The notes under the pieces: generated by a model
Seen by the model: only the letters and a program-made list of their open reading frames with translations
The model's database searches: none
Told to the model about the DNA's origin: nothing
Translations under genes and position numbers: made by a program
Assembly (NCBI GenBank): GCA_032690845.1
Contig: CM064425.1
Location: 37,412,240 to 37,476,239, forward strand
From: Eleusine coracana subsp. coracana
Lineage: Eukaryota > Streptophyta > Magnoliopsida > Poales > Poaceae
DNA length: 64,000 bases
Direction of reading: 5' to 3'
Shown here: piece after piece, positions 11,190 to 22,747 of the stretch
Numbering within the stretch: the stretch's first letter is position 1
How the letters are laid out: every line of letters begins with the position of its first letter

Positions 11190-12567
11190 TGATGTGGACA
11201 AGGGTTCCCGATCTTCCGAAAGGTTCTTGGTAAGTTGATTTGGTCGGAGGCGACACACAAATCGATCCGGCTTCAGAACAGCACGTTCTAAACCCCGCAA
11301 TCGCAGCACGACGTCTCCTCTGGTTATCAACCGTCCAAAAGACGATTGACCTCGCCGAGAAGGCTAATCCCTGCCTGCGAATCAAGAACACAAGCAAGAA
11401 CAACGAAGAATGCAACAGAATTGCAGATGTATGATTAAACTCTCGAAGTTGGGGTCTCACAAACCGATGAACGGCGAAACTGTTTATGAACAGAATTGAT
11501 CTAAGCAAAACCCAAACCCTAATGAAGAGGCGGCGGCTGTATATGAGGACCCTAGGGTCGTGAAAGACCTCCTGGACGCAGCCCTAAGTGGGCTCAACTC
11601 CATACATGGCCCAAAGACCGATTACGGTGTCGCAGCACCTGGACAGATTCTAGAAATTGAATTGTTTCGGCGATTGTCGACGTCTCGGGACGAATTTTGA
11701 TATGGGATCAGTTGGGTTGGAAAGGTCTTTTCGTTATCTTTCCAGGCATATATAGAACGTCCAAATCCGAGTCCGTATGCGTCCTGGGCATCCGTTTTAG
11801 TGCAGACTGGTCCTGGGTTCCGAAACAGACTCGAAGTCGGTTTCGATTGGGCCTCCACCTTGGCTTGGACGTGATGGGCCAGCAAGGACGTCCAAGCCAA
11901 GGTGGAGGCCCAATCAAAATCGACTGAGTCTGTTTCGGAGCCCAGGACCAGTCTGCACTAAAACGGATGCCCAGGACGCATACGGACTCAGATTTGGACG
12001 TTCTATATATGTCTGGAAAGATAACGAAAAGAACTTTCCAACACAACTGATCCCATGTCAAAATTCGTCCCGAGCCCTTGGCCATCGCCGAAACAAATCG
12101 ACTTCCAGAATCTGTCTTGGTGCTGTGACACGGTAATCGGTCTTTGGGCCATGTATCGAGTTGAGCCCACTTAGAGCTATGTCCAGGGGGTCTTGCATGA
12201 CCCTAGGATCCTCATATACAGCCGCCGCCTCTTCATTAGGGTTTGGGTTTTGCTTAGATCAATTCTGTCCATGAACAGTGTCGCCGTTCATCGGTTTGTG
12301 AGACCCCAACTTCGAGAGTTTAATCATACATCTGTAATTGTGTTGCATTCTTCGTTGTTCTTGCTTGTGTTCTTAATTCGCAGGCAGGGATTAGCCTTCT
12401 CGGCGAGGTCAATTGTCTTTGGACGGTTGATAACTAGAGGAGACGTCGTGGTGTGATTGCGGGGTTTAGAACGTGCTGTTCTGAAGCCAGATCGATTTGT
12501 GTGTCGCCTCCGACCAAATCAACTTACCAAGAACATTTCGGAAGATCAGGAACCCTTATTTACATCA
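11190..12567. repeat. Large foldback made of two inverted, truncated LTRs of the H/J chromovirus family
   Basis: The arms run from about 11190 to 11871 and from 11889 to 12567, with a loop of about 16 bp centred near 11880. Most bases pair by eye. Each arm matches the LTR of element J (about 39925-40568), including the terminal block ggaaccctt...acatca. The LTR 3' ends point outward, and the 5' 230 bp of each LTR is missing. The flanking bases (cccgg and cttat) do not form a target duplication. This suggests a rearrangement rather than a simple insertion. Confidence 0.85.
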
Positions 12568-14346
12568 CTTATGCCCCTGCACTTAATAAAAATTATGTTT
12601 AGGTCCTAAAATTTTACAAAAATAACCTTATAATTTTTAGTAATTATTTTGTCAGTCCTAATAATTTACACTTTTGTCCTTGTAATTTTGTAAAATTACA
12701 AATAGGTCGCTAAACTTTGCTGATTTTACTTTTTCACCCCTTGAATTTCTAACTAGCATAACTTTTTAATCGTAACTCCGATTTAGGTGATTTTTGCTCT
12801 CATAGAATCGTAAGAACACGTACTATCTTTTAGCACTGTTTTCATAGTCAATAGGAAATGTTTGGTGTGTTGTTACTTATTTGTTTATGTTTTACTTTTC
12901 TGGTATTTATCGGTATTAGACGAGGAGCAGCACCAGAATTTCTAGGATCTTGATTTTGAGCAGCAGCCAGCGGGAGAACAAGGCAAGTGTCCATTTCTAG
13001 GACCTTGATTTATCAGTATTACTTTTCATGCATGCTTGTCAAAATTTGAATTCCATTTTAGGGTTGACTAGTTATTGATTAATCCTACCCTTGTCGCCTA
13101 GTTTGACTTGGTGGTTGAGTTTGGGTACGTCATGCTAGTGCAATACTTTAGGGGATTAAAAATATAATAACAATAAACTTGACTAATTTTCACTTGAACC
13201 TAATTATTATTTGGGTAACTTAGATGACCCAAGCAGGAGGATGTTGATGATGGTGCGGGTATGCACAGATATGGGTAATGTAATGTTTGGTTTGTGGTAG
13301 TGCTTGTTTGTGGTCATAGAAACTAATTCGTGGAGCAGCCACCCAGGAAAACAGCACAAAGCACAGGGCTGATATGGGTAGGCGTGGTCCGGTATTAGAT
13401 GTCTTCCTTGTTTTACGGGCATTCAAGGAAGGAGGACGAGAGGGTTACTTTCGGCCTCAGGTGATGAAGGGTTACTTCTAGCCACGGCGCCAGAGGGGGC
13501 TTCTGTAGGGATGGTTAATCTCGCGGTGGTGAAACCTTAGCGTGGATGTTTTGCAAGCTTGGGAGCGCTTTGAAAGACTATGTGGTGATCTCACACCTAC
13601 GGTAGTGTGTTGGCAATAGGGAGACTTTAGTCACTGAATAGTGATGGAATCACCAACCTGTGGGTAAAGTTGTGCAACCTCTGCAGAGTGTAAAACTGTT
13701 ATAGCAGCCGTGCTCATGGTCAAGAGCGGCCTGGATCCTCACACGATTAGATGGATACTTTGGTGGATCCGGTGGGTAACCAGATTTGGGTGGTAGCTGC
13801 AGGTGGATAACCTCTAGTGTTTTGGTATGGGTGGGTAACTCATAGTTTTGCTATCGGTGAGAAACCGATAGTGTTGGACAGGTGATTAACCTATTGGGCT
13901 ACTTTCACCTAGTAAATAGGATGCTTGTATAATTGAGTCATAGGATGCATAGTGCAGTAAACCTGTGTCAAGCCAATTCTTGTTTTAGCCTGAATGTCAT
14001 TACTTTCCCCCACTTGCAGAGTACTTTATGTACTCATGCGTTTTAGTTATCCATGTGTTGTTTCTATATTACTGCTGCTCAGACGACACTGGCGAGATGG
14101 ACTACGTGGATGAGGACAACTACGACTAGGCGTGTGACCCCTGGTGGACTACCTGTGGCATTATGGAGCCTTCAGCTATTTTCTTTTATGTTTTGATGTA
14201 ATACAGACTATGTAATACGGTATGATATATTAATAATAATGGCATTGGTTTTACTATTATTTCACTTTTGTCCTGTATGCGTGAAAACTTGATCATGGGC
14301 ACGTATACACAAGCATTCGGTTTTGGCCTTAAAATCGGGTGTGACA

Positions 14347-14700
14347 ATCGGGATCAAGAACTAGACGGTAAAGTCATAAGACGCCAAGTTATACAGGTTC
14401 GGGCCTTACTGATGAGAGTAAAAACCCTATGTCCGGTGTTATGTGGATTGTATTGCTGTATGATATTGTGTCCCTCGATGGGGGGTTCCTGCCGCCTTAT
14501 ATATCCGGTCAGCAGGGGGTACTTGAAGAGTCCTACTCGTAGTCTACAAGGATAAACATAGTAATTCTATCTCTAATTGCGTTGTGCTCCAAGCCGACTC
14601 GGTCGGTTCCCGTATTGGTGGGCCATCCTATCGCCCTCCGACTTAGGCATAGCTATGGATACCTGTAAGGTAAGTATTCCACACCTTGTTCCTTAGCTCA
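14347..14700 (-). repeat. Right LTR of element B, second part
   Basis: The LTR resumes after element C with the second ATCGG and contains ttatacaggttcgggcc near 14390. This matches tttatacaggttcgggcc in the left LTR near 8100. A downstream palindromic ccgactcggtcgg lies near 14595. The outer boundary is not resolved. From 14701 to 14927 I recognise nothing. Confidence 0.55.
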
Positions 14701-14927
14701 TCATCTCACTGGCGTCAAAAGAGGATCCCCTTTTGGATGCACAACCGAGGATGACCATGTCACAAGGAAGCCACGAGGAAAAAGTCAAGGGCATAATTGT
14801 CCAGGATGGCATGAAAACAAGCAATTCGCATTATGATGGCAAAAATATAAAGGCTTACCAAAATAATGGCTGACTTGTAGAGGCACGTAAATTGGATGAC
14901 AAATAAATAAATCTCTCCGGACACCAA

Positions 14928-15277
14928 GGGCATGATTGGTTACAATCTGAAACGAGCCAGGCTCGTTCCAAGGAACCAGGCCCCCACTGGCCAGTCTCAC
15001 TCCATTCAGGACCATTGTGATTGGTGGGTTGTTCTCACCAGGCGAGGCTAGGTCAGATATTGTGGATGTGTGTACATGCAACCTAATTAGCATTAACGAA
15101 TGCATGAGCTGCAGCCCACAAGCCACACTTACCAGATTTACATTTCCGTAGGGCCAGGCAAAGCTGTGTGTTTTGCAAGCAACTGGCCAGGCCCAAGCAT
15201 CCGTCCACCCAACCAATCAACTAGATGTTACATCTCGCTGGACAAGCTGGGTTATATGCAGTTAACCAATCATCCCC
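14928..15277. mobile_element. Element D: MITE-like DNA transposon (350 bp)
   Basis: The ends are inverted: gggcatgattggtta on the left and taaccaatcatcccc on the right, about 14 of 15 positions complementary. The flanks on both sides are caa (14925-14927 and 15278-15280), a possible 3 bp target duplication of Tourist/PIF type. No coding capacity is seen. The superfamily is uncertain because caa is not the usual TTA/TAA target. Confidence 0.5.
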
Positions 15278-16199
15278 CAAATTTCTTGTGACCTCCACCG
15301 CGCCCATCTAATTTCAAAATAATTCAGGAGGATTAATAAATAGGTCTTTTTAATTTTTAGCTGAATGAAGTGATGATAGTTGTTTATTTATCAGGTTTAT
15401 GATTTGCAAATTATCTAACGCATGTGTGCCATCGACTGAAACAAGCACAAGTTTCAACCCTTAGAATAGAAGTAAATACGTTAAAGGATTTTTTAGCAGA
15501 GGTGAAAAACATATTACAAAATTTATAACCTAAATAGTAAAAACAATGTACTGATTCCAAAAAATGTTAAAACAATTTCCGCTTCACACCTACATGGGTG
15601 GTTCTTAGACCTCTATGAACTAAGAGAGGGATAAGCGGATATGTTTTGAAAACCATAATCCCTAACATCAATTGCTTTCATCATCATTGTCTGCTTTGGT
15701 CTGGCACCATCGTGGCATTGTCCCTATTAGCCGGCATTGTACTTTCTTTCTATGTATTGTTTTTATCGTTATTGTCCTCACTATAGACCATTGTTATCTA
15801 CCTTCATGCACGTTGTTGTTACACACCATCCACTAGCTTCGTTGTCCTCAGAGAGAGTGTGGTAGTGTGCCATATTGAAAGGAGGTGGTGAGGCAACATT
15901 CTTGCTCTTTGAAAGTTGTATAAGAGGATTGTTAGAAATGATAACTGGACCGTCATCAAATGGGTCATGGGTTGTTGCCATGTTGAGGGAAGTACAAGTA
16001 AAGAGGAATGCATCGCAGGGAAGGAATCAATCAAGCAACCATTATCAGAACACAAGCTACTACAGTTGTTCTTCAACCTCTGGTTCCCCATCTCCTCCAG
16101 CCTCCTCTAGGCCTAGGGTTCTATCTCCTCATCTCCACTTCTGTGCTTGAGGTCTCCCTCCTCTCTAGGATTGTGCACACCCATTTGTATCCGAAATTT
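15278..16199. other. No recognisable feature
   Basis: AT-rich sequence with short scattered open frames only. I see no repeat boundary, conserved protein pattern or RNA gene here. Confidence 0.4.
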
Positions 16200-16714
16200 T
16201 ACTTTATCTATTGCTATTTCTGCCACTCAATCGATCCATTGAAAGAATTGCTAACATTTGGTATTTAGAGTAGTTTGAATACTTGGATTTTTTCCCCCTT
16301 GATCTGGAGATGGATTGGGAGTCACACATAAGGAGTGCCTTCGATCTATAGCAGCCCATGCCGATGGAGAACAGTTTCGCCACCATCCTGTTGGTTGAGC
16401 TTAGAGCGTTCGAGAAGCGAATCTGTGCAGTTGGATGGTATGCAGGAGATTGTCGTCAATGAGGGACCATGCTTCGATGATGAGCCAGTCTTCGATGAGG
16501 AGCCCATCTTCGACCAGGGTCCTCTCTTTGATGAGGAACCCAATGACATCGGTGTTGTCAACCACAACACCTCTAATTGGTTGACGTCGATGTTGCACCA
16601 AGCTTCCTCGATGTCTACCACTGACAAGGAGCTCATCCTCGACCCCGGCCGTGTTGCTACTGCGCTCACATCAATCACTGTTCGACAAAATGTCCAAGCC
16701 GCATCCTCGACATC
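16200..16714 (+). pseudogene. Degraded retroelement 5' end with acidic FDEEP repeats
   Basis: A PBS-like tggtatttagag at about 16259 is followed by a plus-strand frame opening at 16335. The frame contains a four-fold acidic repeat (CFDDEPVFDEEPIFDQGP, then LFDEEP) and is cut at 16715 by the LTR of element E. Acidic FDEEP-type repeats occur in some plant retroelement polyproteins. I cannot assign a family, and it could be a fragment of an unrelated gene. The bases acatc at 16710-16714 would be the target duplication of E. Confidence 0.3.
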
Positions 16715-18316
16715 TGTTGACATTTGCTAAGTTACATCGATATAATCATCCCTAGCAATGGTGACAGACATAATTATAAAGATACACCTCAGTGTCAATA
16801 GCGTAAAATTTGCAAGCGCACGAAAAATACCGTTGTAGCATTTCACTATTGGATTGCTCCAATAGCTTTTCATTTATAGTTCTATCAAAGGAAGGTGTAC
16901 CATGAATATATGATTATTAATAGTAACATAGACATAAAGATTGATATTAGTATTCAGAGTGTATGCAGGGGCAAGTATAATAAGGATAGGGGTAGTGTGA
17001 CACACAGAGCATTATTCCTAAAGATAAATAAAAGGTCCCAAGTCTCTAGCAGGTTTTAGTTAGGAGACCAAAGTCATATCTCTAATGTTAGTCCACCTAT
17101 ATAGTCACATAGTCAAACAATTACAAACAATTCTATACTAGTCACATAGTCAAACAATTACAAACAAGTCTATACTAGTCCTAGTCTAACGCACTCAACA
17201 CTTCATGCACGGATTCATGTCCGGCATACACAACTTCATATTGGACACACGACGCAACCATACATGGAGGAGTACAAAGGACAAATAGGGCTGTCACCAC
17301 CTACTGCCTACCTCTGCATACCATAGATTACGAGGTGATCGATACCACCTAGCCGTCTAAGCACCATGCTTAGACATTTAAGCAGAACTCTAGCATGGAT
17401 CAAACACTAGAGCTTCCCTAAACCTACATGGATATCAAACCCATGTTGAGGCACAATAACTCGACTAAAGTACAACTAGCATTATAGCATTTAGACTATA
17501 GTCAAGGTATATGCCAATCATGACAACAAGCTAGAAAGTCTATATCATCATGACAACATAAAGTCCTATGACATGAATATGATATAGCCAAACAAGGAAC
17601 ACATATCATAAGCACAACTATATGGAAGAACTATTTTAATTAAATAAAACAAAGTCATAATACAATAGAAGAAATGAAAGAATACAAGAGCCATACCAAT
17701 ACTCCTATGACTTGGAGACTTGAGCAAGGTTCCACCTAAACTAAACTCCACTAGAACTAGGAAAATACTAAGTGAAAGAGGCAAATGAATAACTCTTGAG
17801 TGTGTGTGTTGGAGTGGAGCTCTCCCCTTCTATATATAGGACCCATAGGTCAGTACTGGAGAGTAACCACCACGGAACCTCAGGCCATCGATGTTGCCAA
17901 AGAGCTGAGGGAGTGACACGTGGATGGGGAGGTCGAACCGCTTCACAACCAGGTCGGCCGACCTCCCCCTTGGTCGCCCCACCAGGGAGTGGGGCCTCTG
18001 GCCCTGTGCTTCCTCCGGGTGGTAGACAGGAGGGTCCTCTAGTGTTTTAAGTCGATGTTCTCCGGAGGAATCCTGTGCAGCCACGTATGCAATCCGAGGT
18101 AAGTTCAGTTGACACTATCCCATTGGCTGGAATGGTGTTTTCCCGGATTATGCTCCATTTCTCTACTTCTTTTATATCAAATCCCTGCATGCAGATAAAT
18201 CTCGAAGGACAAGTGGAATCTTATTATTCCGAACTAACATGCGGGTATGAAATGCTAAGTCTTCCTACTTTTATTGGTATATTGATGGTCGAAATTGGTA
18301 GTTAACAACCATCAAC
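16715..18316 (-). repeat. 3' LTR of element E (1602 bp)
   Basis: Its ends are TGTTGACATTTG on the left and ACCATCAACA on the right. It carries the block conserved in this family (taccgttgtagcatttcac, near 16830), and a TATA-like ctatatatagg near 17830. A perfect 14 bp palindrome AGGTCGGCCGACCT lies at 17951-17964, in the position where other family members have their own palindromes. Confidence 0.85.
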
Positions 18317-18330
18317 AAACCCCCCAATTT
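18317..18330 (-). other. Polypurine tract of element E
   Basis: The minus strand reads AAATTGGGGGGTT directly before the LTR start at 18316. This is the expected plus-strand primer and confirms that this is a 3' LTR. Confidence 0.8.
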
Positions 18331-19818
18331 GAACCTTTTCTTGTCCCGAGTGAAGGCAGAACTCAGGTTTGTGTTGATCAAGAGTTGCTACAATGTCCTA
18401 TCTCTAACATATACCCAAGTGCACAACTAAAACACTCTACAAAGGATTGAATAGGTTGGCATGAGTACTTCATCTTCTATTACTTGTGGGGCATTAAAGC
18501 TTCCCCAAATCTCGGGCGGTTGGAAGACAAAACAATTTGTAGGACTACCATTTCATCTACTCTCTTCGATTGACTTTAGCCCAGAGGTTAATTTTTGTGA
18601 TAAATCTAAGTTCCACAAATGATTTACTCAGATTACTCAAAGTGTATATATTCTTCACCAAGGCTTATGATGCCTCAAAAATCCTACCTCTAAAGGCTGA
18701 TATGTGGAGCTCAGGGTAAGGATAAATGTGACATACCTATAGTTCATATGTCGCCGAGTCAAAAGAGTGGATCCATGGAGAAAGCATTTCCTACAAGCAT
18801 GATCAAGATGTGCATGTGTGGTGAATTTGGTGGAGTGGAATGGAGACTATTTTTATTTGTCTCTCCCTTTACTTGGCAGTATTGGCTATCTTTTCTTTCG
18901 TTCTTTTTTCTCTCAAGCTCTTCATGGAGCAAGAGTTTATCTCTCTTTTTGTCAAGCTCTTCATGGAGCAATAATCTCTTTTTTGTTCGATAGCCATAAC
19001 CTTGATTGCCTTGGGGAGAGATCAATCATGAAGACAGAGTCTTTATTTTATGGATGATGGTGTGACATGGATGATTGCTAATTTCTAGTGTGGAAACTTA
19101 GCATGATGTGCGCGGACATGATCATGAATGCAGAAAATATTTGTCACTAGGGTCGCACAATTTTGAAAATACAAGTAGCATATGTAGAAGGTTTTGCATC
19201 GTAGAACAATATATGGCTGCGGTAGGAATTTATATCATTGAGCAACTTGTCATTTTTATCAAATAAATTCTCTGGGTGTGAAGTTTCACAAATTGAGCAA
19301 GATGATAGCAGCCCTAACTAACCATATCATATCTGCCAACAACCTAGAAGGATAATGCTTATGTGACCCACTATTGTGTTTGAGGTGAAATTTAATCATG
19401 CCAACAAACCAAAACTAGATAGAGTGCTAGGTTGTAAACCGGGCATATGAAAGGAATAAAAGATAGAGCAACTATTCATCACCTCAACATAGGAGATCTT
19501 ATGCATTCATACCGTGCATGAATTTATTTATTTATTTTTAGTTTTTCTATTTATCATGCATGTGAAAGGGGAAACAAATCTTTTTGTTGCTTTTAGTTTA
19601 TCATGCATGTGGTGATTGAAAAGGGAAATGATACAAGTTACCTTCACATTAGGGGGAGGAACTCCCCCCAGGCTGGCTTGTGCTCACTCGAATGGCAACG
19701 GCTCCTGACCAAAGTATCCTTGAGAGTGATAATAAGAGCTCATTTGGTTGTTACCCTAAGAGGCCTTATCCTCAATTCTTGAGAGCTGTCATTGGACATC
19801 ATCTCTCCACTCATTCTC
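18331..19818 (-). other. 3' noncoding region of element E
   Basis: There is no long open frame. The segment is colinear with 22748-24107 in element G. Shared landmarks are a gttgatcaagagttgctacaatg-like block, a gatgtgcatgtgtggtg-like block, and gaaggttttgcat beside atatggc. This long conserved 3' region is therefore a real part of the family rather than random flank. Confidence 0.6.
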
Positions 19819-20553
19819 CTATTGGATATGAGTGTGGATGGTATGATCCAATTGGTCGATCTGGAGGGACATGTTGTGAATTTGTCTAGTGAGGTCATCT
19901 ATGCCCCTCCTTGAACCGCTGTGAGAGTGACGTGTGCTGAACAGTGGTGGTAAGCCACTCGAACTTGAACTACCATAGGCTCCCCCGGGCCATTCACTGG
20001 TGTCACAGGATACACCGCCGCTTCCGTGAGGAATGGCATGATCCCAAGAGCCCGTGGTTGGCTCCTCCCTTAGGAAGGATGCCTCAGTCTTCCTCCATGA
20101 TTTGTTTCTGGTCATAGGACTGGAAACAGTGTTCCTGCGAGCTGCAAAGCATGTCTTTAGAGGAATGGTTAGTTCATCACAATTATAAAAATAAAAATCT
20201 AGGTTAGGTAACTGAATTTCATTTTCATAACCGGGAAAGAAGTAAACCAGAGAGTCATTTGGTCCTTGTTTTAGAGAATATCCCGATCTGAAAAATTGCA
20301 TGCCTAGGATAGCCCGCTCAAAAATTAAATCTCCAATATGAGAATTTCCAAGTAAACCAAGATTGTGCACAAGGCAATAGATCAGGAACATAAATTCAAA
20401 ATCTCCAACTTGTTTGACCCATTGCTTAACCATGGTTATGACAGGGAAGACTTTGATTTTACTAACAATGCAGTAGAGAAGAAACATTTCATCACCACGC
20501 ATGATTCTAACATGTTTTCCAGGAAACAAAGTCATCGCTAGCCATTTATGCAT
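19819..20553 (-). pseudogene. Element E ORF2, C-terminal half
   Basis: The frame of 244 codons on the minus strand begins inside ORF2 with KWLAMTLFPGKHVR. This motif matches RWLAMTCFPRQ in elements G and F. Downstream are YCIVSKIKVFPVITMVKQW, SGYSLKQGPNDSLVYFFPGY and a C-terminal helix (RGIDDLTRQIHNMSLQIDQL) with coiled-coil spacing. The N-terminal half is separated by the insertion of F at 20561. The protein belongs to the Athila-ORF1-like class and its biochemical role is unknown. The frame is intact over this half, so it decayed less than the copy in F. Confidence 0.65.
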
Positions 20554-20560
20554 AAAACAC

Positions 20561-21219
20561 TATTGATAATCTTTAACTACCATATTTGACCATCAATATT
20601 AATCAAAATAAAGGAGGTTTCAACATTCCCACCATGCATGTTAGTTAGAACTAATAAATATCCACTAGTGCTTGGATAAATGCTCACATGCAGGAGAAAT
20701 AATAAAATTGAGAAGGAAACACACCTATGCTGCAAAGAAATACAACTTCAACCAATCAGAGCGCGCCAACGGGGATTCCCATGGGTCAACTGGCCCACCT
20801 GCAGCACCAAACCGACATACAAAAGGGCTAAGCCATGGAGGAGTCAAGGGGGGGAGGGGGGCACCCATCAGTGTGCCAAAAGAGGCGGGGGGCCACTGGG
20901 CCCAACCCCTGGTCGGTTGAACAGGCCTGTTCGACCGAACACCAGGTGGGCCTAGCTTCCTATGGAGGTTTCCCACTCACTCTTCAAAGGCGGTTGTCCC
21001 CCTTAGAGCAGGAGTTACCGATCTCAGAACCGCCTTTGGACCCCTATAAATAGAAGGGTGTGACCTCACTCCTAAACACACCAAGAAGCATCACTCTCTT
21101 GTTATTTCAAGTCACTGTCTAGTTTTAATGGAGTTAGGCTTAGAATAGAGTCTTCTTCTGTTCTCAAGTCTTCCTTGGAGTTGTGTTATGGCTCTTGTAT
21201 CTTTCTCCTTTTGTAAGAC
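20561..21219 (+). repeat. Element F 5' LTR, first part (U3)
   Basis: It starts TATTGATAATC (TG mutated to TA) at the break in ORF2 of E, with aacac (20556-20560) as the left target duplication. It carries the U3 palindrome TCGGTTGAACA-ggcc-TGTTCGACCGA at 20913-20938 and a TATA box in cctataaatag at 21043-21053. It is cut after AAGAC (21215-21219) by element G and resumes at 47061. Confidence 0.85.
20913..20938. promoter_or_regulatory. U3 palindrome of element F
   Basis: Two 11 bp arms, TCGGTTGAACA and TGTTCGACCGA, with a 4 bp spacer ggcc. The core GAACAGGCCTGTTC is a perfect palindrome. It lies about 105 bp upstream of the TATA box. The same architecture recurs in the internal promoter of F at 49397-49422. 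Confidence 0.75.
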
Positions 21220-22733
21220 TGTTCACATTTCTTAACGTCATCACTAAGTTGCCTTAGCAATGAAGTCAGGAATGTTTGTTGGTAATCTTTAACGATTGTA
21301 GAGAGTACGCAAGCACCCCAAGAATACCGTTGTAGCATTTCACTCGGAAGTTGCCTTATTTTATCCCAAAGAAAGGTGGCGGATTTGATCAGAGTTGCCA
21401 TGCTCTAAGCATTGTGCATACGTGTTATAAGACAAAGTCCTCATAGGGGTAAGTATAACAATAAACATGGTAGTGGACACATAGATAGCATACTCAAGAT
21501 AAATAAATCTAGTCTAGTGGAGATGGACAAAGAAAGATTAAGTTTCTATGTTGCTTTTATGTAGTTATATAGTCTACATTATATACTATTATACAGATAT
21601 ATAAAAAATGCAAGAAAATCAGATCATCACACCTTGGGCATCTGGTTTTCCCCTGCATCCACAGTATGATTCCGCCCAAGAGCCTATTTCATAGCTGAAA
21701 ATGGGGGGTTTCAAAGGACAGATAGGGCTGTCACACGACAAATAATGCATTGTATTGATCTAAGCACCACGCTTACATCTCTAGAACAATACCCCTAATC
21801 CCCTAGCGATGGATCAGAAAAGGAGTAATCACAATTAAGTGAACACTAAGCACATGGAAATGATCTAAGTCAAACATTAGTCATGCATCATTATAACGAT
21901 AAAAATAAAGACTACAGTATGGGCTTATGTCTAACATGGTAGTACAGTATAACTACATTACTAACATGCAAGCATAATAGCCACATACATAAATGGATCA
22001 TATAATCAAACAAGAAACACATGACCCAAGCATCACTATATAGAAAGACTAAATATATTAAATATAATAAAGTCTTACAAAAGGAGAAAGATACTAGAGC
22101 CATACCACAACTCCAAGGCAGACTTGGGAACTGAAGTAGACTCTATTCTAAGTCTAACCCCACTAAAACTAAAGAGAATCACGAAATGACAAAGAGAGTA
22201 ATGCTTCTTGGTGTATGTTTTGGAGTGAGGCCTCTCCCTGCTATTTATACTGCCCAAAGTCTGTTCCTGGAGTCGGTAACTACCACCAAACCCGTACAAC
22301 CGTCATTGGGGAGTCACTAGGAGCGAACACGTGGAAGCCATGAACCAGGGGGGCACTCCCTATTTGGCCGAACACCCCTGTTTGGCCGAACAGGGGGGAG
22401 TCCCCTCGGGGGCTGCCGCCTCTGGTGGCCTGCCAGGTAGGTCCCACTACCTAGTGACACTATAAGGTCAGTTGTTAAGTCGGTTAGCTTCTGTTGGTGG
22501 GCCAGTCAATCCGTGGGAGTCCCAGTTGTTTAGCTCTAATTAGTGGAAGTTGTGTTTCTTCACCAACTTGGTGTGTTTCCTCCTCCATTTCGTTATGTCT
22601 CCTGCATGTGAGTGTTTCTCCAAGCAATAGTGGATATTTATTAATTCTAACTAACATGCATGGTGGGAATATACAATCCTTCTTTATTTTGAATAATGTT
22701 GATGGCCAGATGTGGTAGTTAACGACCGTCAAC
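21220..22733 (-). repeat. 3' LTR of element G (1514 bp)
   Basis: It is bounded by TGTTCACATTTC and ACCGTCAACA. The R/U5 side holds the conserved block accgttgtagcatttcac near 21325. U3 has a palindrome CTGTTTGGCCGAACAG at 22378-22393, and a TATA-like ctatttatac near 22240. The U3 part matches 20561-21219 of F in inverted orientation. Confidence 0.88.
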
Positions 22734-22747
22734 AAACTCCCCCAAGC
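22734..22747 (-). other. Polypurine tract of element G
   Basis: The minus strand reads AGCTTGGGGGAGTT directly upstream of the LTR start at 22733. Confidence 0.85.

Larger units (their letters stand above)
10321..14346. mobile_element. Element C: solo-LTR-like insertion (long-LTR Gypsy) with target duplication ATCGG
   Basis: The insert starts TGTAACACCC and ends GGGTGTGACA, so it has TG/CA ends with a near-inverted terminal repeat. It is flanked on both sides by ATCGG (10316-10320 and 14347-14351). Without the internal foldback it would be about 2.65 kb, the size of a long Gypsy LTR of Del/Tekay type. It has a TATA box and GC-rich leader near 11035 and AT-rich sequence with polyadenylation-like character toward 14200. 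No gag or pol is present, so it is most simply a solo LTR. The family assignment is tentative. Confidence 0.7.
7988..14700 (-). mobile_element. Element B: Tat-like Gypsy element, LTR-PBS-gag-LTR-PBS, interrupted by element C
   Basis: On the minus strand the order is right LTR (10277-10320 continuing at 14347), PBS, leader, gag, left LTR (8027-8519), a second PBS and about 20 bp of leader, cut by element A. Both LTRs contain a tatacaggttcgggcc block typical of grass Tat-lineage LTRs. No pol is present. A PBS after both LTRs means the left LTR serves as the 3' LTR of one unit and the 5' LTR of the next. Such tandems arise by unequal recombination. The far right end, near 14700, is approximate. 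Confidence 0.7.
16715..20560 (-). mobile_element. Element E: Athila-like non-autonomous element, 3' part only
   Basis: Minus-strand order, from the right: C-terminal half of ORF2 (19819-20553), 3' noncoding region, polypurine tract, 3' LTR (16715-18316). The right side is cut at 20561 by element F, and the remainder of E must lie beyond F, outside the window. ORF2, 3' region and LTR are all alignable by eye to element G. Confidence 0.8.

Noticed and set aside
10564..11238. Long plus-strand open frame of 224 codons, Pro/Ser-rich
   Set aside because: It lies in the GC-rich promoter/leader of the solo LTR C, has no domain pattern, has comparable open frames on the other strand, and runs into the foldback. 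Base composition explains the open frame.
15650..16150. Possible host exon on either strand
   Set aside because: Frames under about 100 codons with low complexity, no domain pattern and no consistent splice structure.
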